A DNA stretch of 44,499 nt from Fusobacterium sp. IOR10 (GTDB lineage: Bacteria > Fusobacteriota > Fusobacteriia > Fusobacteriales > Fusobacteriaceae). Position 1 is the first letter of the stretch, and every line of letters begins with the position of its first letter. The notes beneath the pieces are model-generated. The model did not search any database, was not told the DNA's origin, and worked only from the letters and a program-made list of their open reading frames with translations. Location: positions 1-44,499 of the forward strand of contig NZ_WJWY01000017.1 of the NCBI RefSeq assembly GCF_010367435.1, in the 5' to 3' direction. The translations under genes were made by a program, and so were the position numbers. Below, one piece after another: positions 31,662-41,144 of this stretch.

Positions 31662-32957
31662 ATGAAGGAATATTTAGTAAAACCAAATTATAATTTTTCT
31701 GCTGAAGTTGATATACCAGGTTCTAAATCTATAACTAGTAGAGCTTTAATATTAGCCTCTCTTTCTGAAAATCCAGTAATCTTAAAAAACCCACTTTTTA
31801 GTGATGATACTCTACATATGATCGAGTGCTTAATTAAATTAGGAAATAAAATTATGATTTCTGATGATAAACGTTTCATAAAAATAATCGGTAACAAAAA
31901 AAGAGAATTTGGAAAGAAAACTCTATATGTAGGAAATGCTGGTACTGTTATGAGGTTTTTATTAGCCTATATTGCAACTGGTACTGGAGAAGTGGTTTTA
32001 GAAGGTTCTTCTAGAATGAATTTAAGACCTATACAAGAACTTGCAGATAGTTTAAGAGATCTTGGAATAAAAATTGAATATCTTAAAGCATCTGGGTTTC
32101 CTCCTTTAAGAATTATTTCAACTAAAACTAAAAAAAGTGTTGTAAAAGTTTCTGGAGCTAATAGTAGTCAATACCTTTCTGCTATATTACTTGCAGCTAC
32201 TTGCTATAATCATGACACTGAAATTATCACTACAAATAAAATTATTTCAAAATCCTATGTGGATACAACAATAAATATGATTGAAGATTTTGGAGCTCAT
32301 GTTGAAAAAACTGAAAATGGATATTTTATAAAAAAAGGTAAATATAACAATGTTAAGGGCTATGTTATAGAAGGGGATATGTCTTCTGCTTCTTACTTCC
32401 TAGCTGCTGCTCTTATTACTAACAGTACAATAAAATTAAATAATTTTTTTGAAGATAGTATACAAGGGGATTCTAGAATTTTAAATATATTGCAAGACAT
32501 TGGATTAGAAGTAATTGACAGGGATGATAATTCTGTAACTGTTAAAGGTTGTGAAGCTTATCCTGGGTTCTCTTTGGATTTAAATTCAACACCTGATTTA
32601 GTTCCAACCCTTGCCACTGTTGCTCTTTTTGCAAATACTCCATCAGAAATCTATAATGTAGCTAATCTTAGAATTAAAGAATCTGATAGATTATTCTCAA
32701 TAAGAACTGAAATTAAAAATATAAACGGTAGTGCCACTGAATTTAAAGATGGTTTAAAAATAATTCCAAAGGAGACTAAAAATTATACAGGATGCTCTAT
32801 TGAAACTTATAACGATCATAGAATAGCTATGAGTTTCACCCTTGCAGGACTAAGAATTCCTGATATTATCATAACAAATGCAACTTGTGTTAACAAAACA
32901 TTCCCTGCATTTTTTAAGGTATTTGAAAATTTATATACTGGAGGAGTAAATGAATAA
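31662..32957 (+). CDS. Second EPSP synthase (3-phosphoshikimate 1-carboxyvinyltransferase)
   Basis: A 431-residue EPSP synthase-family protein, clearly distinct in sequence from the operon copy. All active-site motifs are intact: IPGSKSITSRALI, YVGNAGTVMRFLLA, the Arg of NLRPIQEL, GANSSQYLSA, the Asp of TPDLVPTLAT, RIKESDRLFSI, NDHRIAMSFT and the Lys of CVNKTFPAF. These are EPSP synthase motifs, not those of the related MurA. It may be a redundant isoenzyme with different regulation or act on a related substrate. Ribosome site AGAGGAG. Its last 8 bases overlap the patatin gene, whose ribosome site lies inside it, so the two are translationally coupled; a functional reason is not apparent. Confidence 0.9.
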   Translation: MKEYLVKPNYNFSAEVDIPGSKSITSRALILASLSENPVILKNPLFSDDTLHMIECLIKLGNKIMISDDKRFIKIIGNKKREFGKKTLYVGNAGTVMRFLLAYIATGTGEVVLEGSSRMNLRPIQELADSLRDLGIKIEYLKASGFPPLRIISTKTKKSVVKVSGANSSQYLSAILLAATCYNHDTEIITTNKIISKSYVDTTINMIEDFGAHVEKTENGYFIKKGKYNNVKGYVIEGDMSSASYFLAAALITNSTIKLNNFFEDSIQGDSRILNILQDIGLEVIDRDDNSVTVKGCEAYPGFSLDLNSTPDLVPTLATVALFANTPSEIYNVANLRIKESDRLFSIRTEIKNINGSATEFKDGLKIIPKETKNYTGCSIETYNDHRIAMSFTLAGLRIPDIIITNATCVNKTFPAFFKVFENLYTGGVNE

Positions 32958-35238
32958 ATTTTTTATTATTTGTATTTGCTTGTTCTCCTTTGGGTCTTCC
33001 TTTGCCAGTGAACAACTGTCTAAGGAAGATGTTGAAATACTAAAACTTGAAAAGCAAATAAAATTATTAAATAATAAAATAAAAATATTGAAAAAAACAA
33101 AAGAAATAAAAAATGTTAAAACCAATGCTAAGATAGCTTTAGTTTTAAGTGGTGGGGGAGCTAAAGGTTTTGCACATATAGGAGCTTTAAAGGTTTTAGA
33201 AAAAAATAATATTAAAATTGATTACATAGTTGGTTCTAGTATTGGAGCTATTATTGGTTCCATGTACTCAATAGGCTATACCCCTGATGAAATTGAAAAT
33301 TACCTATTGAACTTTGATTGGAACGATTCCTTTAACAAGGACAATCCAAATAGAACTGACATTCCCCTAGAGGAAAGACTAGCTAATAATAAATATGCTT
33401 TTTCTTTAAAATATGATTCAGATTTTAATTTTTCTTTTCCTAAAAGTTTAAAAAATAGTCAAAAAAACTATCTTCAGTTAAAGAAAATATTTAAAAGAGT
33501 TAACAATATTACAGATTTTGATAAACTACCTATTCCAATTAGAATAGTTGCTACAAATTTAGATACAGGAAATACCACAGCCTTTAAAAAGGGAGATTTA
33601 GCAAAGGTAGTTTTAGCTAGTACAGCTATTCCATCAATATTTCCTTCTGTTAATATTGACGGCTATCACTATGTGGATAGTCTTGTTACTAGAAATTTTC
33701 CTGTGGAAAATGCTATTGAAATGGGAGCTACTAAGATAATTGGTGTTAATGTTGGAGCTTATATTAGCAAAAAAAACAGAGATAAATACAATATTGTTAC
33801 TACAGCAGAACAGATATTATCTATTCAAAGTGCTGCTAGTACAGATTTTCAAAAAAAATTAGCCACTATTTTAATAGAGCCAAATCTTGAAAATTATTCT
33901 AGTATTGACTATAAAGAGGCTAAAAAAATTGAAGAACTTGGAATTGAAGCTACTGAAAAAAAACTTGAAGCTTTAAATCTTCTTCCTAAGAAAACAAAAG
34001 AAAAAGTTGTAATTAAAACTAATTCTATAGTAGTTAAAAAATCCTATATACACGGAATTACCAATCCTTATAAAACAGCTATCATTAATAACATTTTATT
34101 AGCATATAAGGATAGGGATATTAATACTTCAGATTTAAATAGATTGTCAATGAGACTCTATGGTCTTGACTTTGTTGATAAGGTATTTTATTCTATGGAT
34201 AAAAATACTCTTAATTTATATATTGAAGAAAGTCCCAGTAACACACTTGGTATTGCCTTTAATTATAGAAGTAATTACTATACACAGTTGAAAATAGCCA
34301 CTGATTTAAAATCCTTTGGTAAATTTGGATCTAATTCAAATATTTATTTAAAGGGAGGAGACTATTTAGGTGTAGGAATTAGAAACTTATTTTACTATGG
34401 TCTTAATAATAAATTTGGACTTAGTGTTGGATTAAGTTATGATGAGTCCCCTTTATTTCTATATAACAACAATCAAAGGGAAGCTACATTTAAAAACAGT
34501 ACTATTAATTTTGATATGAATGTTAATACACATTTAAAAAATGAGATTTTAGTTTCCTATGGAATTTCCATGAAAAATAAAAAACTATCCACAAGTGTAG
34601 GTAGTTACGATTATGATGATACACTTAATTCAAATGTAAAAAATTATGGTCAAGGATATTTGAAATTTCTTTGGGATAAAGCAGATGCTATTTATTATCC
34701 TAAAAAAGGATTCATTGGTACTGCTAACTATTTTTGGGGCGGGGCCTTTGAAAAAACTTCTTCAGAATTTTTTGGTAGTACTTTAAATATGGATAATTTT
34801 ATTCCAGTAACTAAAAAGATTTCAATTTTATCTTCCCTTTCAATATCTAAAATTGAGGGAACAAATATTCCAATTGACGAATATTTAAAACTTGGAGGAA
34901 ATTTCAGCAATGTAAATAAAAAAGAATTCTCCTTTGCAGGTTTTGCTCCTCAAGAAAAACTTTTGGAAGATTTAGTTTTATTTAAATTAGGAATACAATA
35001 TGAACTTATTTCAAATTTATATCTTACTGGAGAATACAATATCACCACTTTTAAAGAATATAACTATTCATCTGAAAGTTCAGAGAATGTAAATGAACTG
35101 TGGGATGACTATCTTCAAGGATTTGGAGTTAGTTTAGGTTATTTGTCCCCTGTTGGGCCTATTAGCCTTTCAATTTCTCACAATGATGAAAGAAAAGAAT
35201 TTATATACCAATTAAGTCTTGGATATATTATAGATTAA
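32950..35238 (+). CDS. Patatin-like phospholipase autotransporter (type Vd, FplA-like)
   Basis: A 762-residue outer-membrane protein. A signal peptide (IICICLFSFGSSFAS) is followed by a short coiled coil to about residue 55. The patatin domain has the oxyanion motif SGGGAKGFAHIGAL, the nucleophile Ser97 in GSSIG and the catalytic Asp243 in YHYVDSLV (Asp-Ser where Asp-Gly is usual). After about 340 come a POTRA-like segment and a 16-strand Omp85-type barrel in the last 350 or so residues (APQEKLLEDLVLFKLGIQYE, GFGVSLGYLSPVGPISLSIS). This is the layout of the fusobacterial phospholipase A1 FplA. The ATG lies in the end of the EPSP synthase gene, behind GGAGG. It is followed by a bidirectional terminator. 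Confidence 0.93.
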   Translation: MNKFFIICICLFSFGSSFASEQLSKEDVEILKLEKQIKLLNNKIKILKKTKEIKNVKTNAKIALVLSGGGAKGFAHIGALKVLEKNNIKIDYIVGSSIGAIIGSMYSIGYTPDEIENYLLNFDWNDSFNKDNPNRTDIPLEERLANNKYAFSLKYDSDFNFSFPKSLKNSQKNYLQLKKIFKRVNNITDFDKLPIPIRIVATNLDTGNTTAFKKGDLAKVVLASTAIPSIFPSVNIDGYHYVDSLVTRNFPVENAIEMGATKIIGVNVGAYISKKNRDKYNIVTTAEQILSIQSAASTDFQKKLATILIEPNLENYSSIDYKEAKKIEELGIEATEKKLEALNLLPKKTKEKVVIKTNSIVVKKSYIHGITNPYKTAIINNILLAYKDRDINTSDLNRLSMRLYGLDFVDKVFYSMDKNTLNLYIEESPSNTLGIAFNYRSNYYTQLKIATDLKSFGKFGSNSNIYLKGGDYLGVGIRNLFYYGLNNKFGLSVGLSYDESPLFLYNNNQREATFKNSTINFDMNVNTHLKNEILVSYGISMKNKKLSTSVGSYDYDDTLNSNVKNYGQGYLKFLWDKADAIYYPKKGFIGTANYFWGGAFEKTSSEFFGSTLNMDNFIPVTKKISILSSLSISKIEGTNIPIDEYLKLGGNFSNVNKKEFSFAGFAPQEKLLEDLVLFKLGIQYELISNLYLTGEYNITTFKEYNYSSESSENVNELWDDYLQGFGVSLGYLSPVGPISLSISHNDERKEFIYQLSLGYIID

Positions 35239-35240
35239 AA

Positions 35241-35266
35241 AAAAAGAGGAAATTTCCTCTTTTTTT
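35241..35266. terminator. Bidirectional terminator after the patatin gene
   Basis: GAGGA (35246-35250) pairs with TCCTC (35255-35259) around AATT, with A's before and seven T's after. It lies between the converging patatin and Skp-like genes. Confidence 0.75.
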
Positions 35267-35723
35267 AATTTGCAACATAATCATTTAAGTGATTATCTTT
35301 CCTTTTTAATTGAACCACTGGAGTATACATATCATTTAAAAAATCCAATATTTTATCAGATATATTTATTGTTTTCCCTGTTAATATTGCTTCAACTGGA
35401 AAAACTGTATCATTTGGAAAGTTAATATAAATAGCAGTTACTAAATCTTCATTGATTTCGTCTATATATTCCCTTTGATTTTTCCTTAATTTAATTATTT
35501 CTTTTTTTAATTCTGAATCCTTTATCTTTTTATAATCTAAATTAAAAACATCTATTTTATATTTTTTTGATAAATTATTATAATCTTTTTTTATACTATT
35601 ATTGTAACTTTTGGATTTATAATAGTTTTCCAATACATAGTCTGTATCAATAACTTTAAATAACTCTTTAGAATAACTTAGCGTCCCCATTAGAATCATA
35701 ATAAAAAGTGTTAATTTTTTCAT
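35265..35723 (-). CDS. Secreted Skp/OmpH-like protein
   Basis: A 152-residue protein with a signal peptide (KKLTLFIMILMGTLSYS). The mature part begins FKVIDTDYVLENYYKSKSYN, like the first strand and helix of OmpH/Skp periplasmic chaperones. A charged helical middle (about 45-95, DYNNLSKKYKIDVF and KKEIIKLRKNQREYIDEIN) is followed by ILTGKTINISDKILDFLND, resembling the end of Skp that reads ..ITD.VI..LN. Skp-type chaperones carry unfolded outer-membrane proteins through the periplasm; the neighbouring autotransporter would be a suitable client. Family assignment is by pattern only. Ribosome site GGAGGG. Confidence 0.6.
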   Translation of the reverse strand: MKKLTLFIMILMGTLSYSKELFKVIDTDYVLENYYKSKSYNNSIKKDYNNLSKKYKIDVFNLDYKKIKDSELKKEIIKLRKNQREYIDEINEDLVTAIYINFPNDTVFPVEAILTGKTINISDKILDFLNDMYTPVVQLKRKDNHLNDYVAN

Positions 35724-35807
35724 GTTCCCTCCTTCAATACAACTTATTATATAATATTTGAAAAAAATATGCTAGTGTAGTTTTTAATAAAAATTTAATA
35801 AAAAATC

Positions 35808-35835
35808 TTTCAATATAGCTAAAATTTGATATAAT
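35808..35835 (+). promoter_or_regulatory. Promoter of the PBP operon
   Basis: TTTCAA and a perfect TATAAT are separated by 16 bases, 30 bases before the TTG start of the PBP gene. Confidence 0.5.
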
Positions 35836-35865
35836 ATATATGAAAACTAAAAGGAGAATAATAAA

Positions 35866-37986
35866 TTGACTAAAAAAAGAATTTTAAAAATACCATTACT
35901 TATTATAAATGCTTTGTTATTTTTTATAGCTTTACATTTTAAAAATAGCTTTTTTGCTGTAAGTGCCCTTGTATTTTTCATATATTTTCTATGGCTTTTC
36001 CATAAGTGGAAGAAAATTAAAACAACTGACAATTTTAAATTAAAAACCCTAGCTAGTACTGATATTATTCTTTTTTTTATTTTAATCTTAGGCTTAAGAT
36101 TAATTAAAATTCAAATAATTGATGTTGATAAATATAGAAAAGTTGTTAATGAACAAATAGAGGGATATTATGAGTTAAAAGGTAAAAGAGGAAAAATATT
36201 AGATAGAAATGGAACTGAATTGGCCTACAGTTTAAAAACCTACAATCTTTATTTAGATCCAAAAAGAGTGATTTCTAATCCACCTTCTAAAAAAGCAATT
36301 GGTGAAATTTTCGAAACTTTTAAAATTAATAAAAATTATAACTATTTTATGAAAACAGTTTTAAAGGATGGAAAAAATGGAAGAAGATACAAAAATATAA
36401 CCAAAGGTCTAAATGAAAATGAAAAAATTAAATTGGATAAAATTTTAAAAAAATATAAAATTTATAGAAATGAAATTTTCATAAAAGAAAACAGTGTGAG
36501 AAAATATTATAATATTAATAATTACCAAGAAACAATTGGTAGGCTTGGATATTCCAATAAAAGTGGGAAATATATTGGAGTTTTTGGTTTGGAAAAATAT
36601 TATAACAGCTATTTAAATGAAAAGAAAATTATTAAAAAAAGTATCTTTGCCAAAAATAGAAAACTGATTTTACCAATGGCCAAAGAGGAAATGAATATTA
36701 ACTTAGATGGTAAAAGCTTATTTTTAACCATTGACAATGATATTCAATACATTCTAAATGATGAAATGAGAAAAAAATTTAAAGAAACAAAATCAGAAGA
36801 GGCCTATGCTATTATAATAAATCCAAACAATGGAGAAATTTTAGCCCTTTCTAATTTAAGAAAAAATATGAAGGTTCTAAGAAATGGTGTGTTTCAAAAT
36901 CAACTTGAACCAGGGTCAATATTTAAACCAATAGTTATGTCTGCTGCTCTAAATGATGGATTTATAAATAAAAAAAGTAAGTTTGACATTAAAGATGGAA
37001 AAATAACTAAATATAATCACACTATTAAAGAGGCTAGTAGAAGCACAAAGGGAGTTTTAACTTTAAAAGAAATTCTAGCTAAATCTAGTAACGTAGCCAT
37101 GGTAATGATTAGTGATCTATTTTCAAATGAAAAAATGGAAGAGTATTTAATCAATTATGGTCTTTATAATAAAACCAACGTTGATTTCCCCTTTGAAAAA
37201 AAACCTTATACCACTCCTAGTTATAAATGGGATGGGCTTAAGAAAAATACAATTGCCTTTGGACAAGGTGTTGCAGTAACCCCTGTTCAAATGGTCACTG
37301 CCTTTTCAGCAATTGTTAATGGTGGTACTTTGTATAGACCTTTTTTAGTTAAAAAAATTGTTGATGAAGATGGCATTGTTATTAGAAGAAACCTTCCTAA
37401 AGTTATAGGGCATCCTATAAGTGAAGAAACTTCAACTTATATGAGAGAATTATTAGAAAATGTTGTTAATAATGGTGGAGGAAAACATGCTAAATTAAAT
37501 GGATATAGAATTGGTGGAAAAACTGGAACTGCTCAAATAAGTGGAGGTAAATCTGGATATATTAAGAAGGATTTTTTAACTTCCTTTGTTGGAGTTTTCC
37601 CTGCAAATAAGCCTGAATATGTTGCCTTTATAACCTTTTACAAACCTGAGGTTGAAAAGAAATATGGTGGTATTGTTGCTGCTCCTGTATTTAAAGAGGT
37701 AGTTAAAAGAATAACCATGAAGAAGGAAATTTTGTCTAACCAAATTGAAAAAATAAAAATCAACAAAACAAACTTTCCAAGTTTAATTGAACACAAAAAA
37801 ATTGATATTGTTTCTATGCCTAATTTAAAAGGTCTTACAGCAAGGGAAGCAATTATTCTATTTGAAAGTAAAGACATTGATTTTGATATTAAAGGAACTG
37901 GATTAATTGAGGACTTTTATCCTAAAGAGGGAACTAACTTAAAAGATACTAAGACCATCCATTTAATATTAGGGGGTAAAAAGTGA
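35866..37986 (+). CDS. Class B penicillin-binding protein (transpeptidase) with PASTA domain
   Basis: A 706-residue peptidoglycan transpeptidase. Three hydrophobic segments occur at the N terminus (about residues 8-26, 28-46 and 66-84), where FtsI usually has one. The dimerisation region starts GKRGKILDRNGTELA. Catalytic motifs: EPGSIFKPIV with Ser351 and Lys354, SSNVAMV (SxN), and GGKTGTAQI with Lys552-Thr553-Gly554. The last 65 residues resemble a PASTA module (SMPNLKGLTAREAIILFE). FtsI/SpoVD-like, so probably septal. The start is TTG behind AAGGAG. It is the first gene of a plus-strand run and overlaps priA by 4 bases (GTGA). Confidence 0.93.
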   Translation: MTKKRILKIPLLIINALLFFIALHFKNSFFAVSALVFFIYFLWLFHKWKKIKTTDNFKLKTLASTDIILFFILILGLRLIKIQIIDVDKYRKVVNEQIEGYYELKGKRGKILDRNGTELAYSLKTYNLYLDPKRVISNPPSKKAIGEIFETFKINKNYNYFMKTVLKDGKNGRRYKNITKGLNENEKIKLDKILKKYKIYRNEIFIKENSVRKYYNINNYQETIGRLGYSNKSGKYIGVFGLEKYYNSYLNEKKIIKKSIFAKNRKLILPMAKEEMNINLDGKSLFLTIDNDIQYILNDEMRKKFKETKSEEAYAIIINPNNGEILALSNLRKNMKVLRNGVFQNQLEPGSIFKPIVMSAALNDGFINKKSKFDIKDGKITKYNHTIKEASRSTKGVLTLKEILAKSSNVAMVMISDLFSNEKMEEYLINYGLYNKTNVDFPFEKKPYTTPSYKWDGLKKNTIAFGQGVAVTPVQMVTAFSAIVNGGTLYRPFLVKKIVDEDGIVIRRNLPKVIGHPISEETSTYMRELLENVVNNGGGKHAKLNGYRIGGKTGTAQISGGKSGYIKKDFLTSFVGVFPANKPEYVAFITFYKPEVEKKYGGIVAAPVFKEVVKRITMKKEILSNQIEKIKINKTNFPSLIEHKKIDIVSMPNLKGLTAREAIILFESKDIDFDIKGTGLIEDFYPKEGTNLKDTKTIHLILGGKK

Positions 37987-40298
37987 AATACTATAATTTA
38001 TATGTAGACGGTACCAATGATTTTTTTACCTATGTTGATGAAGATGAAACTTTTAAAATTGGTGATAGAGTTGCTGTTAACTTTAGAAATAAAGAAAGGG
38101 GAGCTATAATTATTAAAGAGGATATTAAAGATAAATTTCCCTTTAAGGTTCTCCCTATTAAAAGAAAATTGGAAAATGAAATTTCCTTTGATGAAAAATA
38201 TATTGAACTACTTTTATGGATTAAAGACTATTACTTATGTACTTTTCAGCAGGTTTTTCTAGCTGCTCTTCCTGGTAATATTAAAATTCAATATTATGAA
38301 TTTTATAGATTAGTTGAGCATTGTAACCTTATTTCCATTGAAAATAATATTTTAAAATATTTTAAAAAAAAGGAAATTGTTACTAAGGCTACTTTGAGAA
38401 AATATTTTAAAAATAATGAAGTTAATCTATTTATAGAAAAAAATGTGTTAGTAGTTAATCCTGAAAAAAAAATTTATTTTGATTTTAAAATAAATGAAAA
38501 TAATTTAATTTTAAATGATGAAGAAAAAATTATTTATAATAGGCTTAAGGTTTATTTTTCTGATAAACTAAAAATTTCAAAGAAACATTTGGAAGGTAAG
38601 TTCTCTAAAAAAGAAATTGAGCAAGCTGTTAAAGAAAAAACCATAGAACTTTTAAAATTAATAAAAACAAGGGAAAATAGTGTAAGCAATATAGAAAAGA
38701 AAGATACTATTGAAGATGTTGTTTTAAATGATGAACAAAAAAAGGCTATTGAAGAAATTTCCAATTCTAAAGATTTATATTATTTAATCAAAGGAATAAC
38801 AGGAAGTGGAAAAACTGAAATATATATAAAATTAGTTAGAGAAGCCCTACTTGAAAATTATGGAAGTATTTTCTTAGTTCCTGAAATTTCTTTAACCCCT
38901 CAAATGGTTAGTAGATTTCAAAGGGAATTTAACCAAGAAGTTGCTATTTTACACAGTAAATTAAGTGATAAGGAAAGGGAAGAGGAATGGCTATCTATAA
39001 ATAAGGGAGATAAGAGAATTGTTTTAGGAGTTAGATCTGCAATCTTTGCCCCTGTTAAAAATTTAAAATATATAATAATTGATGAGGAGCACGAAGCTAG
39101 TTATAAACAAGATACAAACCCTAGATACAACGCTAAGTTAGTTGCCCTAAGAAGAGGATACATTGAAAAATGCAAGGTTATCCTAGGTTCTGCTACTCCA
39201 TCTATTGAAAATTATTTTTATTCTAAAATTAAAAATTTTAAACTTATAACTTTGGAAAAAAGATATAATAACGCAACCCTTCCTGAAATTGAAATTGTTG
39301 ATATGAAGGAAGAAGAGGATAATTTCTTTAGTAAAAAACTACTAAAAAATATAAAAGATACATTGATACGAGGGGAACAAGTGATCATCCTTTTAAATAG
39401 AAAGGGATATTCCACTATGATTCAATGTAAAGAATGTGGCCATGTGGAAGAATGTGAACACTGTTCTATTAAATTAAGTTACTATAATAGTACTAATAAA
39501 TTAAAATGCAATTATTGCGGAAGGGAAAAAACATTTAGTGGAGTTTGCAGTAATTGTGGAAGTAAAAATTTAAATTTTGGTGGAAAGGGTACTGAACAAG
39601 TTGAAGAAAAATTAAAAGAATATTTTTCTGTGCCTATGATAAGGGTAGATTCTGAAAGTTCCAAAGAAAAAAATTTCTATAAAAAAACTTATTTTGATTT
39701 TTTAGATAAAAAATATGATATAATGATAGGTACGCAGATGATTGCTAAAGGGCTACATTTTCCCAATGTTACCCTAGTTGGAGTAATTAATTCTGATGTT
39801 ATTTTAAGTTTTCCTGATTTTAGGGCCACTGAAAAAACCTATCAATTAATAACACAAGTTTCTGGAAGAGCTGGTAGAGGAAGTAAAAAGGGTAAGGTTG
39901 TTATTCAAACTTATCAGCCTGAAAACTATGTTATGGACAAAATAAAAAATAATGATTATGAGGGATTTTATAATGAAGAGATTGAAAGTAGAGAACTTCT
40001 AGAATACCCACCATTTTCAAAAATTATAAATATTGGAATATCCTCTAAGGATGAAAAAAATTTAGATATCATATCAAAAAAATTATATAATAAAATTAAA
40101 AGAGACTATGTGGAAATTTATGGTCCCAATAAAAGTTTAGTTTATAAAGTTAAAGATAGGTATCGACAAAATATTTTCGTTAAAGGAAAGAAAGAAGATA
40201 TTACACATTTTAAATGTGAACTAAAGGTTATTCTAAAGGCCTTTGATAGTAAAGACTGTAGAATAATTGTGGATGTTGACCCTATAAATCTTATATAA
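37983..40298 (+). CDS. priA: Primosomal protein N' (PriA helicase)
   Basis: A 771-residue replication-restart helicase. Its N-terminal DNA-binding region is followed by Walker A KGITGSGKTEIYIKL, SLTPQMVSRF, the DEEH box IIDEEHEASYKQD, LGSATPSIENYF and a zinc-binding insert with eight Cys (CKECGHVEECEHC and CNYCGREKTFSGVCSNC). Motifs V and VI are GTQMIAKGLHFPNVTLVG and QVSGRAGRGSKKG. Start is GTG overlapping the PBP stop, behind AGGGGG. PriA reloads the replicative helicase at collapsed forks. Confidence 0.96.
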   Translation: MKYYNLYVDGTNDFFTYVDEDETFKIGDRVAVNFRNKERGAIIIKEDIKDKFPFKVLPIKRKLENEISFDEKYIELLLWIKDYYLCTFQQVFLAALPGNIKIQYYEFYRLVEHCNLISIENNILKYFKKKEIVTKATLRKYFKNNEVNLFIEKNVLVVNPEKKIYFDFKINENNLILNDEEKIIYNRLKVYFSDKLKISKKHLEGKFSKKEIEQAVKEKTIELLKLIKTRENSVSNIEKKDTIEDVVLNDEQKKAIEEISNSKDLYYLIKGITGSGKTEIYIKLVREALLENYGSIFLVPEISLTPQMVSRFQREFNQEVAILHSKLSDKEREEEWLSINKGDKRIVLGVRSAIFAPVKNLKYIIIDEEHEASYKQDTNPRYNAKLVALRRGYIEKCKVILGSATPSIENYFYSKIKNFKLITLEKRYNNATLPEIEIVDMKEEEDNFFSKKLLKNIKDTLIRGEQVIILLNRKGYSTMIQCKECGHVEECEHCSIKLSYYNSTNKLKCNYCGREKTFSGVCSNCGSKNLNFGGKGTEQVEEKLKEYFSVPMIRVDSESSKEKNFYKKTYFDFLDKKYDIMIGTQMIAKGLHFPNVTLVGVINSDVILSFPDFRATEKTYQLITQVSGRAGRGSKKGKVVIQTYQPENYVMDKIKNNDYEGFYNEEIESRELLEYPPFSKIINIGISSKDEKNLDIISKKLYNKIKRDYVEIYGPNKSLVYKVKDRYRQNIFVKGKKEDITHFKCELKVILKAFDSKDCRIIVDVDPINLI

Positions 40299-40314
40299 CA
40301 AAGGAGTGTTAAAA

Positions 40315-40827
40315 GTGATATACGAAATTAGAACTTATGGAGATCCATGCTTAATTGATTTAAATCAATTAGTTGTAGACGTTGATGATGAAACAAAAAA
40401 ATTATTAGATGATATGCTAGAAACAATGTATGATACAAGTGGTGTTGGACTTGCTGCACCTCAAATTGGAGTTAATAAACAATTATTTGTAATTGATATT
40501 GGTAACGGCCCTAGAAAGGTTATTAATCCTGAAATCATTGAAATGTCTGATGACTGTAATGAATCTGATGAAGGATGTTTAAGTGTACCTGGAATTTATA
40601 AAAAAGTTAAAAGAGCCAATAGAATAAAAGTTAGATACTTAAATGAAAATAAAGAGATTGTGGAAGAGGAAATGGAAGGATTTTTAGCAAAGGCTTTCCA
40701 ACATGAAAATGATCATTTAAATGGTGTTCTCTTTATTGAAAGAATCTCTCCAATATCTAGAAGAATGATATCTAAAAAATTACAACTTATGAAGAAAGCT
40801 AGAGTTAAAAACAGCACTAAAAAATAA
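40315..40827 (+). CDS. def: Peptide deformylase
   Basis: A 170-residue metalloenzyme removing the formyl group from nascent proteins. The three signature motifs are GVGLAAPQIG, EGCLSVP with the metal-binding Cys, and QHENDHLNGVLF (HExxH-type, here HENDH). The start is the GTG at 40315: the GTG three codons upstream lies within the AAGGAG ribosome site. In an operon with priA (16-base gap), a common pairing. Confidence 0.95.
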   Translation: MIYEIRTYGDPCLIDLNQLVVDVDDETKKLLDDMLETMYDTSGVGLAAPQIGVNKQLFVIDIGNGPRKVINPEIIEMSDDCNESDEGCLSVPGIYKKVKRANRIKVRYLNENKEIVEEEMEGFLAKAFQHENDHLNGVLFIERISPISRRMISKKLQLMKKARVKNSTKK

Positions 40828-40848
40828 ATGCACAAGGGATGATAATCT

Positions 40849-41124
40849 ATGAAAAATAATTATACTAAAATTTTAATTATATTAATATTTTGCGGTGTAA
40901 ATTCAAGTTTTATTCCTAAAATACATAGAAGTTACATAAAAATACAAAAGTTAAATAAAAGTTTAGCCTGTTTAAAAAAAGAAAAAAGAGAACTTTTAGA
41001 CTCTATAAATACATGTAATGATGATATTAAAAAATTGAAAATAGAATATTATAAAGAAGAAATAGCTAGGAATCAGCTTAAAATGGTTAAACCAGGAGAA
41101 CAAATATACAAGGTTATTAAATAA
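40849..41124 (+). CDS. FtsB/DivIC-like septum formation initiator protein
   Basis: A 91-residue protein with one N-terminal membrane segment (KILIILIFCGVNSSFI), a coiled-coil helix from about 30 to 65, and the end YYKEEIARNQLKMVKPGEQI. The terminal pattern (EEIAR..L.MVKPGE..Y) is typical of the FtsB/DivIC family. These proteins join FtsL and FtsQ in the division complex that activates septal peptidoglycan synthesis, so being in one operon with a class B PBP makes sense. Not seen: the usual partner ftsL. Confidence 0.8.
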   Translation: MKNNYTKILIILIFCGVNSSFIPKIHRSYIKIQKLNKSLACLKKEKRELLDSINTCNDDIKKLKIEYYKEEIARNQLKMVKPGEQIYKVIK

Positions 41125-41144
41125 TTCAAGGAGGATATAGATTA

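Noticed and set aside
31662-32957. MurA (UDP-GlcNAc enolpyruvyl transferase) as identity of the second copy
   Set aside because: The PGSKS, RIKESDRL and NDHRIAMS motifs are those of EPSP synthase; MurA's catalytic Cys loop and GGKNAA-like start are absent.
40306-40314. Upstream GTG as start of peptide deformylase
   Set aside because: It lies inside the AAGGAG ribosome site that serves the GTG at 40315.
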